Shown piece by piece: positions 1-9,103 of a stretch of DNA of 64,000 nucleotides; positions within the stretch are counted from its first letter, which is position 1; each line of letters begins with the position of its first letter. The stretch comes from Candidatus Obscuribacter phosphatis (GTDB taxonomy: Bacteria > Cyanobacteriota > Vampirovibrionia > Obscuribacterales > Obscuribacteraceae). Below the pieces are notes generated by a model that worked only from the letters and a program-made list of their open reading frames with translations, searched no databases and was not told the DNA's origin. Both the position numbers and the translations under genes were made by a program. The DNA is taken from positions 427,774 through 491,773 of the forward strand of contig MOYA01000003.1 of NCBI GenBank assembly GCA_001899315.1, written 5' to 3'.

Positions 1-2
1 GT

Positions 3-371
3 CCACCGCAGCACTGGGGCGGGCAAAACCTAGACGCCGCGGCACTTGGACAAGCCGCAGCCACAGGACTGATTCAACAGGGCTTGACCGGTCTTACATC
101 TTCAGGTAATGACGGCGGCGCCGGACAAGCAACTGGCGGCGATGGACTGCCACCGGCACCGGGACCGGGTTTTCAACCGGCCACAGTGCACGGTCAATTT
201 GTAGGTTATTACAGCCCCGAAGAAGTAGCCCTATCGCAAACTGACTTCCCTGCTGCATTTGAACAGTTTGTCTATAGCGGACGCTATATGGGCTCGGCTG
301 AAAACGCCCGCTACATATTGGAAGTAGAAATGGGTCGCCCGCAAAACGGCAGAACCATACCTGGAACTTAA
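3..371 (+). CDS. C-terminal part of an unrecognised protein, cut by the window start
   Basis: The reading frame is open from the first bases of the window to a TAA at 369-371, so the gene begins upstream. The visible 122 residues have a Gln/Ala/Gly-rich start, a Gly/Pro linker (a GDGLPPAPGPGF-like stretch), then a folded-looking tail rich in Tyr, Phe and Glu. I recognise no family. The tail has no membrane segment. A perfect hairpin follows about 70 nt downstream, so transcription of this gene probably ends there and ridA starts a new unit. Codon use resembles the neighbours. Confidence 0.6.
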   Translation, partial: PPQHWGGQNLDAAALGQAAATGLIQQGLTGLTSSGNDGGAGQATGGDGLPPAPGPGFQPATVHGQFVGYYSPEEVALSQTDFPAAFEQFVYSGRYMGSAENARYILEVEMGRPQNGRTIPGT

Positions 372-441
372 TGAGCTTCTGATAAGAACTTAGTTAGAAC
401 CGAGCGCCAAGCTTGAGTCCTCAATAATTGATAGTCAAATG

Positions 442-473
442 AAAAGCAACATGTTAAAAACTATGTTGCTTTT
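442..473 (+). terminator. Intrinsic terminator after the first gene
   Basis: A perfect 11-bp stem (AAAAGCAACAT at 442-452 paired with ATGTTGCTTTT at 463-473) with a 10-nt loop runs into a pyrimidine-rich TCTCTTTC stretch. It lies between the end of the truncated first gene and ridA, as expected for a Rho-independent terminator. The stem is AU-rich at its base. Confidence 0.75.
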
Positions 474-560
474 CTCTTTCTTGGGCTGAATAAGCAGAGG
501 ACAGGGAATGTCTTGATTACTTACTAATACAGCTGCCCTAAAACTTATTGAGGAATATAA

Positions 561-935
561 ATGCCCGAAGTGGTTTCCACGGCAAAGGCCCCTCAGGCCA
601 TTGGTCCGTACAGTCAGGCCGTCAAACATGGCGGTCTAGTTTTTGTATCAGGTCAGATTCCCCTAAGGCCCGACGGCAGCTTGGAGTCGGGTGGTATAAC
701 CGCCGAAACCAAGCAGGTTCTGGAGAACTTGAAGAACATACTGGCAGCGGCCGGCTCTAGCTTTGAACAAGTCTTGAAAACAACCGTCTTTTTGAAAGAC
801 ATGGGCGACTTTGAAGCAATGAATAAAGTTTATGCCGAATATTTTGCCGCGCACAAACCGGCAAGAGCCACTATTCAAGTGGCTAAATTGCCCAAAGACG
901 TTTCGGTCGAAATCGAATTAGTGGCGGCGTGCTGA
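561..935 (+). CDS. ridA: RidA-family reactive enamine/imine deaminase
   Basis: A 124-residue protein of the usual RidA (YjgF/YER057c/UK114) length. Family hallmarks are visible: the N-terminal KAPQAIGPYSQAV stretch, VSGQIP, and the PARATIQVAKLP segment carrying the conserved active-site Arg that holds the substrate carboxylate. RidA enzymes form cytosolic trimers and hydrolyse reactive 2-aminoacrylate and related enamines made by PLP enzymes. The ATG at 561 has a GAGG Shine-Dalgarno at 550-553. The end of the gene overlaps the possible GTG of the next gene, so the two are probably cotranscribed, although their functions are not obviously linked. Confidence 0.95.
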   Translation: MPEVVSTAKAPQAIGPYSQAVKHGGLVFVSGQIPLRPDGSLESGGITAETKQVLENLKNILAAAGSSFEQVLKTTVFLKDMGDFEAMNKVYAEYFAAHKPARATIQVAKLPKDVSVEIELVAAC

Positions 936-937
936 TT

Positions 938-1516
938 ATGGGTCTAAGTATCACCGACATAATCGCCCTGGTCACCACCGCCATTGGTGCCGGCACCGAT
1001 CTTTCCACCCGCAAAATCTACAATTGGCTGACCTTCCCCACTGCAGTCTTGGGTGTGGTCCTAAACGGCTATTTCAACGGCATCTATACCGGCTTTCAAA
1101 AAGTAGGCGCCGTTGAAGCGGCCTGCGCCTGGGCTATAGCCACAGCAATAATGTGCTTTCCCAACCCCGGCAAAAGAATGCACTTCGGCGACGTCAAGAT
1201 GATGGCAGCGGTGGGCGCCTTACTAGGCTATATCAAGTTTTTGATTTGCATGTTCTATTTCAGTCTTTTTTACGGGCTGGTAGCCATGTTTCTCATTCTC
1301 AAATCAATACCGAAAGAACAAGTTAAGGGATTTTTGCTCTTGCTTAAGTCTTTTGTATTTGCCGGGGTGAACCTATCAGAAGGCTTCGACATGGCCGAGG
1401 TAGACAAGGCCAGGAAGAAGTTAATCCCACTTGGTCCGATCATTTTCGCAGCCACTCTGGCAGCAGTTTTTGCCGACCGCTTTACCATGCACTTCCTTGG
1501 CTTTACTTGGTACTAA
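938..1516 (+). CDS. cpaA: Prepilin peptidase, A24 family (CpaA/TadV type)
   Basis: A 192-residue polytopic membrane protein of the short TadV/CpaA type, which lacks the N-methylating domain of PilD. The two catalytic aspartates of A24 aspartyl peptidases are in context: Asp21 in GAGTDLSTRKI and Asp85 in the GDVK motif (FGDVKMMAAVGALLG). Such enzymes cut Flp prepilins and TadE/F pseudopilins after a Gly. This is probably the processor for the two Flp pilins at 48.6-49.2 kb, since no other peptidase is visible in the window. ATG 938 is preferred; an in-frame GTG at 929 overlaps ridA and would add three residues. Confidence 0.9.
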   Translation: MGLSITDIIALVTTAIGAGTDLSTRKIYNWLTFPTAVLGVVLNGYFNGIYTGFQKVGAVEAACAWAIATAIMCFPNPGKRMHFGDVKMMAAVGALLGYIKFLICMFYFSLFYGLVAMFLILKSIPKEQVKGFLLLLKSFVFAGVNLSEGFDMAEVDKARKKLIPLGPIIFAATLAAVFADRFTMHFLGFTWY

Positions 1517-1604
1517 AGGGCAGCGTTTTTAGCATAAGGCGCGCTCTTAACCGCACATTAACCAGCCTCTGCCATAGTTAGACAAGTTGCAGAGGAAGCA
1601 AATT

Positions 1605-1766
1605 ATGAGCGCCGCCACAGGCATTGTTTATCTAGATTTCTTAGTCAGACCCTTTCTAAAAGTGGCTATGAAGTTTCCAGCCATAGGGCTCTTCGTACTC
1701 TTCGTCGTCTATGCCGCCATCGGCTATATTGCACTAAAGAGCGCCTTTCTTTCAGACCACACATAG
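1605..1766 (+). CDS. Small single-span membrane protein, unknown
   Basis: A 53-residue frame opens at ATG 1605 with a good purine-rich Shine-Dalgarno (AGAGGAAG at 1591-1598) and closes at TAG 1764-1766. Residues about 25-43 form one hydrophobic helix (AIGLFVLFVVYAAIGYIAL) flanked by basic residues. It fills the gap between the prepilin peptidase and the amidohydrolase on the same strand. No family is recognised. The ribosome site and the clean membrane helix argue that it is real; conservation is untested. Confidence 0.5.
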   Translation: MSAATGIVYLDFLVRPFLKVAMKFPAIGLFVLFVVYAAIGYIALKSAFLSDHT

Positions 1767-1792
1767 ACAAGCAAGCATAGTAAAATTTGGCG

Positions 1793-3514
1793 ATGATTCG
1801 CCAAACAAAATTATTGCCCAGACATTCATTTTTGACTTTGACCTTCTCGTCTTTGCTTTTGGTCGGCAGCATTACTTTTAGTGCACTGCCTGCGCAAGCC
1901 AAAGATCTGATCATCCATAATGCCCGCATCGTCACCATGGAAGATCACCTGCAAACGAGCTATCAAGCCATGTCGGTCGTTGATGGACGTATTGAAAAGC
2001 TAGGCAGTGACGCCGAAATTCTTGCCCTAAAAAAGAAAAAGACAAAAGTAATCGACTGCCATGGCAAACTAGTCTTGCCCGGTCTGCATGACAGCCACAC
2101 CCATCTGGCTGAGGGGGCGCTTGAGATGACCCAGCTCAGGCTAAATGACTGTCGCAACCTTGCCGAAATAATAGAAAAGACAAAAGACTATATAAAGACC
2201 CATGCCGAACTGAAAGAAATTGTCGGTCATGGCATAGCTTTGCCTGCCGTGGCCGAAGCCCCGCTTACTTGCACCGACTTAGACAAACTAAGCACTAAAC
2301 CCATCTTGCTCTATAGCGAAGATGGGCATTCGCTCTGGGTGAACAGCAAAATACTCAATCGCATCGATAAAAATCTACTGCAAGAAAAAATCAAAGAGAA
2401 GCTAGCCGGCACCTTGGCAGATGGCAGCGCCAGCGGCAATCTGCAAGAAGAGGCCATGGAACTAGCCGAATCTTTTATCAAGGGGCCCAGCCGCAGACAT
2501 TTTGCCGCCGTACTGAAACAAGCGGTAGAAAACGCGAATTCGCTTGGTATTACCAGCATTCAAGATGCCCATGTGCGAGACAATGTTCTCAGGGCATACT
2601 ACGACCTAGCCAGACGCAAAGACTTAAATCTTAGAGTAGAAGCCGCTTTAGCCACAAGACCCGATATGGATGCCGGCGACCTGCTTAAGCTGCAAGCCAA
2701 ATCTTACAACTATACCTGCGGCAATTTGAGAGCCCGCTCAGCCAAAATCTTTTTAGATGGCGTGATTGAAACAGGCACGGCCGCCCTCATAAAGCCCTAT
2801 GACGACAACCAAGAAAATTTAGGCAGAACCAATTTAGACCAATTAAAGCTGAACAGACTGGTATTAGAACTGGTATCAAGGCATTTTCAGGTGCATATTC
2901 ATGCGATAGGCGACAGAGCCGTGCGCATGGCTCTTGACTCTTTCGAACCTCTCAGCGAAATTTCGAAAAGCGAAGACCTAAGAAATATGATCGCCCACCT
3001 CGAACTTGTAGACGAACACGAATTACCTCGTTTTCACAAGCTGGGCGTTATTGCTAATATCCAACCCTACTGGGCTTTCCGCGACCCTTATGTGACCAAG
3101 CTGACCGTGCCTAAACTAGGTCAATTGAGAACAGAAAGAATCTATCCTTTCGCTTCGCTCTCAAGCAGTGGTGCGCGCCTAGCAGCCGGCAGCGATTGGA
3201 CTGTTTCGACCATGAATCCCTTTAAAGCCATGCAAGTAGCCATGACCAGACAAGCCGTAGACGAAACACCGCAAGCCCCCTTGAACCCCAAAGAAGCTTT
3301 AACCTTAGAAGAGATCTTGAGTGCCTACACCACAGGCGGTGCTTACGCCAATCATCTAGATAAAGTTTGCGGCACTCTCAGCCCAGGCAAATATGCCGAT
3401 TTCATTGTCTTAGACCAAGATATAACCAAGTTGCCGCCCAATCAAATAGGACAGACCAAAGTGCTTGAGACTTATCTGGAAGGCAAGAGAGTTTTTCCTC
3501 TAGACAGCAAATAA
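1793..3514 (+). CDS. Exported amidohydrolase family 3 (YtcJ-like metal-dependent hydrolase)
   Basis: A 573-residue protein with an N-terminal signal peptide (hydrophobic run at about 13-30, ending ALPAQA) followed by an amidohydrolase_3 composite-sandwich/TIM-barrel domain. Diagnostic segments are LVLPGLHDSHTHL with the metal-binding H-x-H near residues 101-103, the HIHAIGDRAV strand, NIQPYW, the GSDWTVSTMNPF metal/active-site Asp segment and the C-terminal PGKYADFIVLD return to the beta-sandwich. YtcJ-type enzymes hydrolyse amide or formyl bonds; the substrate cannot be read from sequence. ATG 1793 is chosen over the in-frame TTG at 1787. Its last 43 nt overlap the converging gene on the minus strand. 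Confidence 0.88.
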   Translation: MIRQTKLLPRHSFLTLTFSSLLLVGSITFSALPAQAKDLIIHNARIVTMEDHLQTSYQAMSVVDGRIEKLGSDAEILALKKKKTKVIDCHGKLVLPGLHDSHTHLAEGALEMTQLRLNDCRNLAEIIEKTKDYIKTHAELKEIVGHGIALPAVAEAPLTCTDLDKLSTKPILLYSEDGHSLWVNSKILNRIDKNLLQEKIKEKLAGTLADGSASGNLQEEAMELAESFIKGPSRRHFAAVLKQAVENANSLGITSIQDAHVRDNVLRAYYDLARRKDLNLRVEAALATRPDMDAGDLLKLQAKSYNYTCGNLRARSAKIFLDGVIETGTAALIKPYDDNQENLGRTNLDQLKLNRLVLELVSRHFQVHIHAIGDRAVRMALDSFEPLSEISKSEDLRNMIAHLELVDEHELPRFHKLGVIANIQPYWAFRDPYVTKLTVPKLGQLRTERIYPFASLSSSGARLAAGSDWTVSTMNPFKAMQVAMTRQAVDETPQAPLNPKEALTLEEILSAYTTGGAYANHLDKVCGTLSPGKYADFIVLDQDITKLPPNQIGQTKVLETYLEGKRVFPLDSK

Positions 3515-4725
3515 CCAGTGAGAATGCTTAGAGCAAGAAAGTGATAATTGACCGCCGAACCTTGCAAAGTAAGAATATAGTGAATCAGGGCATAGAACGG
3601 CAAAGTAAAACATAGCACCGGCACAACAAAGCCAAGCAAATAAGACCAAGCAGGCAGGAAGCGACTCTGCATCACAGGCTTAAGCGTCAAAATCAAAGCC
3701 GGCAAAAGCAGCACCAGGTCATAGCTATAGCAATGCAGCGAAAGAACCAAACCAAGAGGCACCGCCATTAGTGCGGTGGCAAGGGCCGGGCAGGCTTTTC
3801 TAAAAGCGGCACCCAAACAGGTTGTCGCAAGCAAAGTCAAGGCAAAGACAATGCTGCTCAGGGTGTTTATCCAAACCGCCGCTTCCTTGCCCCAAAATGG
3901 CAAGCGCAAAAGCTGACCCCTCAAAGTGGGGGTAGCCTCTGGGTTCATCCAGGTTAAATCGAGCATGGAAAACTGAAACAAAGAAAAATAGCCGCGGTAG
4001 GCTTCGCCGCAGTAGAACCAGGAAAAGAGCAAAAATGCCCCGCAAAGCAAGGCGAAATAGAGAGCAAAGCGCAGCCGCAACGCGCCCAAATGAAAGGCAA
4101 AAATGGTCAAAGCCAAATGTGGCTTAAGTAAAAACGGCAGCAAAACAAGAGCCGCCGGCCACCATTTCTCGCTGCCTCGTCTGACAAAATAAAGATGCAA
4201 AGCCAAACTTAGAAAAAGAAAAGCCGAAAGTTGTTCGATGCGCAAGGCTTCCCAAACAGGACCAGTAAAGGGTAAGACGGCGCCAAGCCACATGAAAACC
4301 CGAGAGCCCATTTTGAAAGTCTTCATAAGCAGGCAAAGACCAAGAAGAAATAAGGCAAGCAAGAGAATCTTGACCAGAAAATAGGCATGTGCAGCAGGAA
4401 ATACCAAAAGCGGAAGAAGAAAGGGCAGCGCCCAAGGACCAACATAAAGCGGAATAGCCCGGGTGCCTAAAGCCGGAAAGGTAGCAATCTGATAAGGAAA
4501 GAATTGGGCGACATCGTAGATGTCTTTAGCCCTGCCTGCAAAATAGAGGGCGGCGCCGCAATAAAATTCGCTTAGATCGGTGACTTGAAAGATATTTTTG
4601 GCCGGCGGTGAAAGCACCAAAGTGATTGCTATAAACAGCAAGATGCCAAAAAGATAGTCAATTATCGTTTTGCCACTCTGCCTGCCGACCTCTTTATCCA
4701 ATCGATAGATCCTTAAACTTGTCAC
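3472..4725 (-). CDS. Polytopic membrane glycosyltransferase, GT87-like (DUF2029)
   Basis: A 417-residue, highly hydrophobic protein with about ten membrane helices. The first extracytoplasmic loop has the acidic/aromatic VTDLSEFYCGAALYFAG segment typical of GT87 proteins, which use polyprenyl-phosphate mannose in actinobacteria. A likely role is transfer of a sugar from a lipid carrier to a cell-surface glycan. The GTG start lies about 70 bp from the divergent kinase gene. The 3' end overlaps that of the amidohydrolase by 43 bp in the converging orientation. Two other GT87-like genes occur at 54.8 and 57.8 kb. Donor and acceptor are unknown. Confidence 0.72.
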   Translation of the reverse strand: MTSLRIYRLDKEVGRQSGKTIIDYLFGILLFIAITLVLSPPAKNIFQVTDLSEFYCGAALYFAGRAKDIYDVAQFFPYQIATFPALGTRAIPLYVGPWALPFLLPLLVFPAAHAYFLVKILLLALFLLGLCLLMKTFKMGSRVFMWLGAVLPFTGPVWEALRIEQLSAFLFLSLALHLYFVRRGSEKWWPAALVLLPFLLKPHLALTIFAFHLGALRLRFALYFALLCGAFLLFSWFYCGEAYRGYFSLFQFSMLDLTWMNPEATPTLRGQLLRLPFWGKEAAVWINTLSSIVFALTLLATTCLGAAFRKACPALATALMAVPLGLVLSLHCYSYDLVLLLPALILTLKPVMQSRFLPAWSYLLGFVVPVLCFTLPFYALIHYILTLQGSAVNYHFLALSILTGYLLSRGKTLLPSR

Positions 4726-4794
4726 CGCTGAGGCTGCAATTGTGGCATATTAAGGCAACAATTTAGTGATTTTGCCCCCGCCGCCGAAATACCC

Positions 4795-6879
4795 TTGTCA
4801 AACCAAAATCAAGACCAGTCATTTGCCCCAGGAACCGTTATCGGCGGCTCTTACAGAATCTTGCGTCTGCTTGGCGAAGGCGGCATGGGGGCAATTTATG
4901 AAGTCGAGCACGTGCATTTCACCAAGCGCTTTGCCCTCAAACTGCTCACCAAGGCAAGCGTGACAGAAACCGACTGGCTTAGATTTAAGCAAGAAGCCAA
5001 AGCCCTTTCTAAGCTGCCCCATGAAAATATCGTCCAGGTGAATGACTTGGGCATCGACAAAGGCGTGCCATTTTATGTAATGGAGCTTGTAAAAGGTGAA
5101 AGCCTGCGCAAAAAACTAAAAGACCGAGGCAAACTTTCTATGAAAGAGAGCCTGACCATTTTTGAAAAACTAGCCTCGACCCTGGCTTATGTGCACGAAA
5201 ACGGCATAATTCACCGCGACATCAAGCCAGACAATATCATGATTATCAGTCAGACAAAGCAGACCGAAGGCGGCACCAAGCAGGAGCTTGGCATTAAGCT
5301 GGTTGATTTCGGCATTTCCAAGCTATCAAACCCTGATACGCCCGGACTGACCCGTGCCGGTGAGGTCTTCGGCAGCCCAATTTATATGAGCCCCGAACAG
5401 TGCATCGGGCAAAAGGTAGACGGACGCAGCGATATCTATGCCATGGGTTGTGCCCTGTTTGAATGTCTCACATCTAAATCACCTTTCCTAGGCAAAAATG
5501 CCGCCGAGACCATTACAAAGAAACTCTCCGACCCACCACCACTTCTAAATGACGTCACACCAGATCAAAATTTTCCGCTAGAGCTGGAAGATTTAGTTGA
5601 TTCAATGTTGGCTAGAGAGCCCGAGCGGCGCCCGGAATCAGCGGCTCGGGTGGCAGCAAAGTTGAGAAAGATAAGAAAGGCATTGCTCGATGGGCCGCCA
5701 CAGTCGACGGCCAGGCGCCCGGTACGCACCAGTCAACACCAGCAGCCAAACACACAGAACCGTCCTCGCTTTGACGCCGAAGTGACCCAAACCAATCTCA
5801 ATAATGGGCTTGGGCTAAAAGTCGCGATTGCTGCTATCGGCTTGGTGGTGCTCACTTTACTAATTGTTTTCGTTGCCTTGCTGGCGCCGCTTTCGTCAAA
5901 AAACGATAGCGCCAGAAGTCATGTCGAAGAAGAGAATTCAGTCAAACTGCCGGAAAAGGAAAAGCGCAACTTAATCATTTATGGTGGGCATCCTGAATAT
6001 GCAACACCGCCCGATTGGAATTTTCTAGAGAAAGCACCATTTTTGAGCAGACGCAAACCAAGCGGTGAGATCATTCTCAATTTTCCAGGCAAGAGCACTA
6101 TCGGCAAATTTAGATTCACCATACTTGGTGCTCGCACCTCTGAAAAATTGGAAGCGAGAGGCTCTCAAACCCTGCCCAAGGATACCTGGGTCTTCTTCCA
6201 GCCGCGCGATGACTTGTTTAACCGACCATACCTGCTTAGGAAGCTGGAAGATGGCAGCATCTCAGACCTAGACTGCGAGTCTGAGATGTTCAACTGCGAC
6301 TGCCTCGATGAACTTACTCACCTAAAATCGCTCAACTCGCTGCATATCAATCATACTAATATCAACAATCAATGCCTGTCTAAACTAAATTCGCTCAAGT
6401 CGCTAGAAAAGGTCGAACTCGACATCCCGACTCTCGAAGACGATGAAATAGCCAAGCTCAAGATTCTCAACAATCTGCGCTATATCAATATTGCCGGCAG
6501 CAAAAGTCGCTCCAAGACAATCGCCGCTCTGGCCGGCTCTAAAAAACTGAGAACACTCGTGCTTGATGGATGCCCGCTGACAGACCAAGACTTTCTCAAC
6601 ATAAGCAAAATAGTCAGCCTAGAAAGGCTAGATATTGCGGGCAGCGCCCCTTCAAACCAAAACTTGCTAGCCTTGCAAAAACTGTCAAACCTCAAGGGAA
6701 TCGATATCAGAGACTGTACAATTCCAGAAGAAACTTTCAAACTTTTCAAGGCTTTCCCATCCCTGCAAGGCATAAGATCTGACCTGTCAGGCGAAGCACT
6801 AAACAACATGAGACAATATCTCGCCCCAGTACAAATAGATGACGACAAATCAAAATTTAGAAACAGGCTATTCTATTAG
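4795..6879 (+). CDS. Transmembrane Ser/Thr protein kinase with leucine-rich C-terminal domain
   Basis: A 694-residue Hanks-type (PknB-like) kinase. The catalytic domain (about 20-290) is complete: glycine loop GEGGMG at 27-32, ATP-binding Lys49, HRDIKPDN with catalytic Asp142, DFG at 171-173 and the SPIYMSPEQ P+1 loop near 194-202. A basic/Gln-rich linker leads to one membrane helix at about 342-365. The rest (about 370-694) should be outside the cytoplasm and ends in leucine-rich repeats with spaced LxxL and NxLxxLxI patterns from about 490. The ectodomain may sense a ligand or cell-wall state. The TTG start at 4795 has no clear Shine-Dalgarno. The gene sits 16 bp upstream of a paralogue. 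Confidence 0.9.
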   Translation: MSNQNQDQSFAPGTVIGGSYRILRLLGEGGMGAIYEVEHVHFTKRFALKLLTKASVTETDWLRFKQEAKALSKLPHENIVQVNDLGIDKGVPFYVMELVKGESLRKKLKDRGKLSMKESLTIFEKLASTLAYVHENGIIHRDIKPDNIMIISQTKQTEGGTKQELGIKLVDFGISKLSNPDTPGLTRAGEVFGSPIYMSPEQCIGQKVDGRSDIYAMGCALFECLTSKSPFLGKNAAETITKKLSDPPPLLNDVTPDQNFPLELEDLVDSMLAREPERRPESAARVAAKLRKIRKALLDGPPQSTARRPVRTSQHQQPNTQNRPRFDAEVTQTNLNNGLGLKVAIAAIGLVVLTLLIVFVALLAPLSSKNDSARSHVEEENSVKLPEKEKRNLIIYGGHPEYATPPDWNFLEKAPFLSRRKPSGEIILNFPGKSTIGKFRFTILGARTSEKLEARGSQTLPKDTWVFFQPRDDLFNRPYLLRKLEDGSISDLDCESEMFNCDCLDELTHLKSLNSLHINHTNINNQCLSKLNSLKSLEKVELDIPTLEDDEIAKLKILNNLRYINIAGSKSRSKTIAALAGSKKLRTLVLDGCPLTDQDFLNISKIVSLERLDIAGSAPSNQNLLALQKLSNLKGIDIRDCTIPEETFKLFKAFPSLQGIRSDLSGEALNNMRQYLAPVQIDDDKSKFRNRLFY

Positions 6880-6895
6880 AATTTAAAGTCAAGCC

Positions 6896-8983
6896 ATGGA
6901 TGAATCTAGACCACAAAGCGATCTCGATGCCTCATTAAAGCCCGGCGATATCATCGGCGGTGACTATCAAATCATTGGGCTTGTGGCTGCGGGCGGCATG
7001 GGCAAGGTCTACAAGGTCAAACACCTAAAGCTAGGCCGAGAACTTGCTCTCAAAACCTTAAAGGTGAACCGCGGCACCCAAAGAGACTGGCAAAAAGACT
7101 GGAACAACTTCATCACCGAAGCAAAAGTGCTAGCCAGACTTGAACATCCGCATCTAGTCAAAGTCTATGACCTCGGCACAATCGACAATCGCCTGCCTTA
7201 TTTTGTTATGGACTTTGTAGAAGGCGGCACACTCTCGCAAAGAATTCACAAAAGCGCCCTGCCTATAGATTTAGCGCTCAATTTGTTTGAAGAAGTGGCC
7301 GACGGCCTAGCTTATGCCGAAGACCTTGGTCTTTTGCATAGAGACATCAAACCAAGCAATATACTGCTCACCAGTTTAAGCGACCAGAATCAACACGCCA
7401 AGCTGGTCGACTTTGGCTTATCGTCCACCTTGCATTCGCTGCAAGAGGTGGGCTGGCAAATAGCTGGAGCGGCAGCCAGGGTCTGCGGCAGCCCGCCCTA
7501 TATGAGCCCAGAGCAAACGAGAGGCGAAGTCACCGACCAGCGCTCCGACATCTATTCATTTGGCTGTTCTCTGTTTGAAACTTTGACCGGTACGCCTCCT
7601 TTTGTCGGCGACACATCTTTGATCGTACTGAGCAAACATCAATTAGAAGAACCGCCCAGCCTGAAAGAAGCCACTCTAGGCAATGATTTTCCAGAACCCT
7701 TGGAAAGATTTGTCAGACGCATGCTGGCTAAAGATCCGGCAATGCGTTACCAGTCTTTTCATGAAGTCAAAGCGCTCATTGCAAAACTGCGAAGCGCCCT
7801 GGCCAAAAGCGAGCAAACACCTAAGGCAAGCAAAAAGAACACCACCATAGCAAGCAAGGAAGAACAGGAAAGAACTAAAAAGACTTCTGCCCAGAAGACG
7901 CCTGTCAAGGCGACCATTCTTGCAGCAGCAGCGCTCTTGGTTGTGGCAGGTGGCGGCGCTTGGTTTTACCAAGCCTCAAAAACAACGCCACCACAGGCGA
8001 CACCTAAAGAGAGCACACCAGAACTGGGTGAGCGCCTAAAAGACCCTGAGGAAGCGGCAATTAACGCTTTCAAGAAAAAGAGCGAGAACGACCCAGGCAA
8101 ATTAGTAGACTGGTACTGGAGCAGTCATCAGGCATTCAGCCCGCTAGATGCAGGCGGCAAATACCAAATATTCAATTGCCCCGAAGGCATAAACATGGGC
8201 AATTTCGCCATTTTTGATGCCAATGCGATGTCGCTCTCGGGCAAGACGATTGAAGCCGACGGCAGAATTATCCTACCCGAGGGCGAAAAGCTTATCTATA
8301 CACCTTCTCAGCTAGCTCTAGAACACCCTCAGTTTTTTCAAGCCTTTAAAGACAATGAACTATTCGGTATTAATCTAGCCAAAGCCAGCCGCTTGACCGA
8401 AAATTCGCTCACACTCTTAGACTTTAGACCAGACATCGAGTATCTCGATCTATCGGGTGCAAATTTTGAAGCCAAACACTTAGCCAAGTTAGAACAACTA
8501 ACCAAGCTGCGCTTTCTGCGCATACCCAATACATTTTTGACCGGTGCCGATTTGGCTGGGTCAGTGGGTGCAGCTGTCTTGAAACGTCTCAAAGGGCTAG
8601 CCATCGGCAGAATAGCCAAAATGCCTGAAGCCCTTGCCGTCTTAGCAAAAAATGCCGACCTAACCTATCTTGAGATAATCGACGAACCCTTAGACAAAGA
8701 TTCGATGAAACAAATCGCAGCCGTAAGCAACTTAGAAACAATTCGCTTTGATAAATCACTCAATAACAGCTATCTTGTAAGCGAATTGAAGCCTCTCAAG
8801 AAGCTTAGCCAACTTGATATTGTCACAAGTCTAATTAGACCAAATATCAAAGAAGCTTTGTCTGAGCTTGGCAATTTGAAGATTATGGTGGTGAGGGAAG
8901 GCTTTATTGATAAAGAGCTTTTGGAAGAGCTAAAGGCAGCCTTTCCTGAGGTGCAATTCAAAGTAGAACCGGAAAGAATCTAG
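6896..8983 (+). CDS. Second transmembrane Ser/Thr protein kinase with leucine-rich C-terminal domain
   Basis: A 695-residue paralogue of the preceding gene with the same architecture: kinase domain (glycine loop AAGGMG near 31-36, Lys53, HRDIKPSN near 148, DFG near 172-174, GSPPYMSPEQ), a Lys/Thr-rich linker, one membrane helix at about 338-358, and an extracytoplasmic region ending in LRR-like repeats. All catalytic residues are present. The two C-terminal regions are much less alike than the kinase domains, so the pair may read different signals through a shared output. ATG 6896 follows the upstream stop by 16 bp, indicating an operon. Confidence 0.9.
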   Translation: MDESRPQSDLDASLKPGDIIGGDYQIIGLVAAGGMGKVYKVKHLKLGRELALKTLKVNRGTQRDWQKDWNNFITEAKVLARLEHPHLVKVYDLGTIDNRLPYFVMDFVEGGTLSQRIHKSALPIDLALNLFEEVADGLAYAEDLGLLHRDIKPSNILLTSLSDQNQHAKLVDFGLSSTLHSLQEVGWQIAGAAARVCGSPPYMSPEQTRGEVTDQRSDIYSFGCSLFETLTGTPPFVGDTSLIVLSKHQLEEPPSLKEATLGNDFPEPLERFVRRMLAKDPAMRYQSFHEVKALIAKLRSALAKSEQTPKASKKNTTIASKEEQERTKKTSAQKTPVKATILAAAALLVVAGGGAWFYQASKTTPPQATPKESTPELGERLKDPEEAAINAFKKKSENDPGKLVDWYWSSHQAFSPLDAGGKYQIFNCPEGINMGNFAIFDANAMSLSGKTIEADGRIILPEGEKLIYTPSQLALEHPQFFQAFKDNELFGINLAKASRLTENSLTLLDFRPDIEYLDLSGANFEAKHLAKLEQLTKLRFLRIPNTFLTGADLAGSVGAAVLKRLKGLAIGRIAKMPEALAVLAKNADLTYLEIIDEPLDKDSMKQIAAVSNLETIRFDKSLNNSYLVSELKPLKKLSQLDIVTSLIRPNIKEALSELGNLKIMVVREGFIDKELLEELKAAFPEVQFKVEPERI

Positions 8984-9021
8984 CCCGAATTGATAGACGG
9001 CTTAGATTTACCCAGGACAGA

Positions 9022-9081
9022 TTTTGAAATAGCTTTTGAAATAGCTTTTGAAATAACTTTCGAGATAGCTTTTAAGATAAG
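9022..9081. repeat. Five tandem copies of a 12-bp unit
   Basis: Units at 9022, 9034, 9046, 9058 and 9070. The first two are identical (TTTTGAAATAGC), the third has one change, and the last two are more diverged. The array lies between the end of the second kinase and the end of the VOC gene, outside either coding frame. The unit is a multiple of three with no stop in one minus-strand frame, but no gene there is convincing. Confidence 0.9.
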
Positions 9082-9103
9082 GCTGGAACCGACTTCACCA
9101 GAA

